DNA of 5,677 nt from Lysobacteraceae bacterium. Its GTDB lineage: Bacteria; Pseudomonadota; Gammaproteobacteria; Xanthomonadales; Xanthomonadaceae. Position numbers and translations under genes: made by a program. Below, piece by piece: positions 5,674 to 5,677 of this stretch; positions within the stretch are counted from its first letter, which is position 1; every line of letters begins with the position of its first letter. A model generated the notes under the pieces. It had not been told where the DNA came from, did not search any database, and worked only from the letters and a program-made list of their open reading frames with translations. The stretch covers positions 1 to 5,677 of the forward strand of contig JAQGOI010000097.1 of NCBI GenBank assembly GCA_028293685.1, read 5' to 3'.

Positions 5674-5677
5674 CGGC

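Overview
High-GC DNA (about two thirds G+C by eye), packed with genes on both strands, with no RNA genes, mobile elements, CRISPR arrays or long intergenic gaps. Protein similarity as I recall it (an AlaA-type transaminase, a Grx4-rhodanese fusion, a 7TM-DISM diguanylate cyclase, a NodB deacetylase with a short hydrophobic N-terminus) suggests a gammaproteobacterium, most likely of the Xanthomonadales/Lysobacterales. This placement is inference.

Layout. (1) Bases 2-2148, + strand: a three-gene block. It holds the 3' two thirds of an alanine-forming aminotransferase (alaA-like), an SGNH/GDSL hydrolase 12 nt downstream, and a class I SAM-dependent methyltransferase whose GTG start overlaps the hydrolase stop by 4 nt. 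(2) 2161-2985, - strand: a membrane-anchored polysaccharide deacetylase (NodB fold), converging on the methyltransferase with 12 nt between stops. (3) 2986-3066: an 81-nt divergent intergenic region with a plausible -10 box (TAGAAT) and ribosome-binding site for the next gene. (4) 3067-3990, + strand: a three-part protein made of a CGFS monothiol glutaredoxin, a cysteine-free domain resembling an A-type (IscA/HesB) Fe-S carrier, and a C-terminal rhodanese domain. (5) 3973-5673, - strand: a diguanylate cyclase with a signal peptide, a periplasmic sensor domain, seven predicted membrane segments and a GGEEF active site but no RxxD inhibitory site. Its 3' end overlaps that of the glutaredoxin fusion by 18 nt.

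How they relate. The first three genes look like one translationally coupled transcription unit, but the substrates of the hydrolase and methyltransferase cannot be told from sequence. The other three genes are separate units arranged divergently or convergently: envelope glycan editing, Fe-S/thiol trafficking and c-di-GMP signalling. The most interesting items are the glutaredoxin/degenerate A-type/rhodanese architecture and the diguanylate cyclase lacking the canonical product-inhibition motif. I see no clear sign of a wholly new multi-gene system; this reads mostly as ordinary chromosome.
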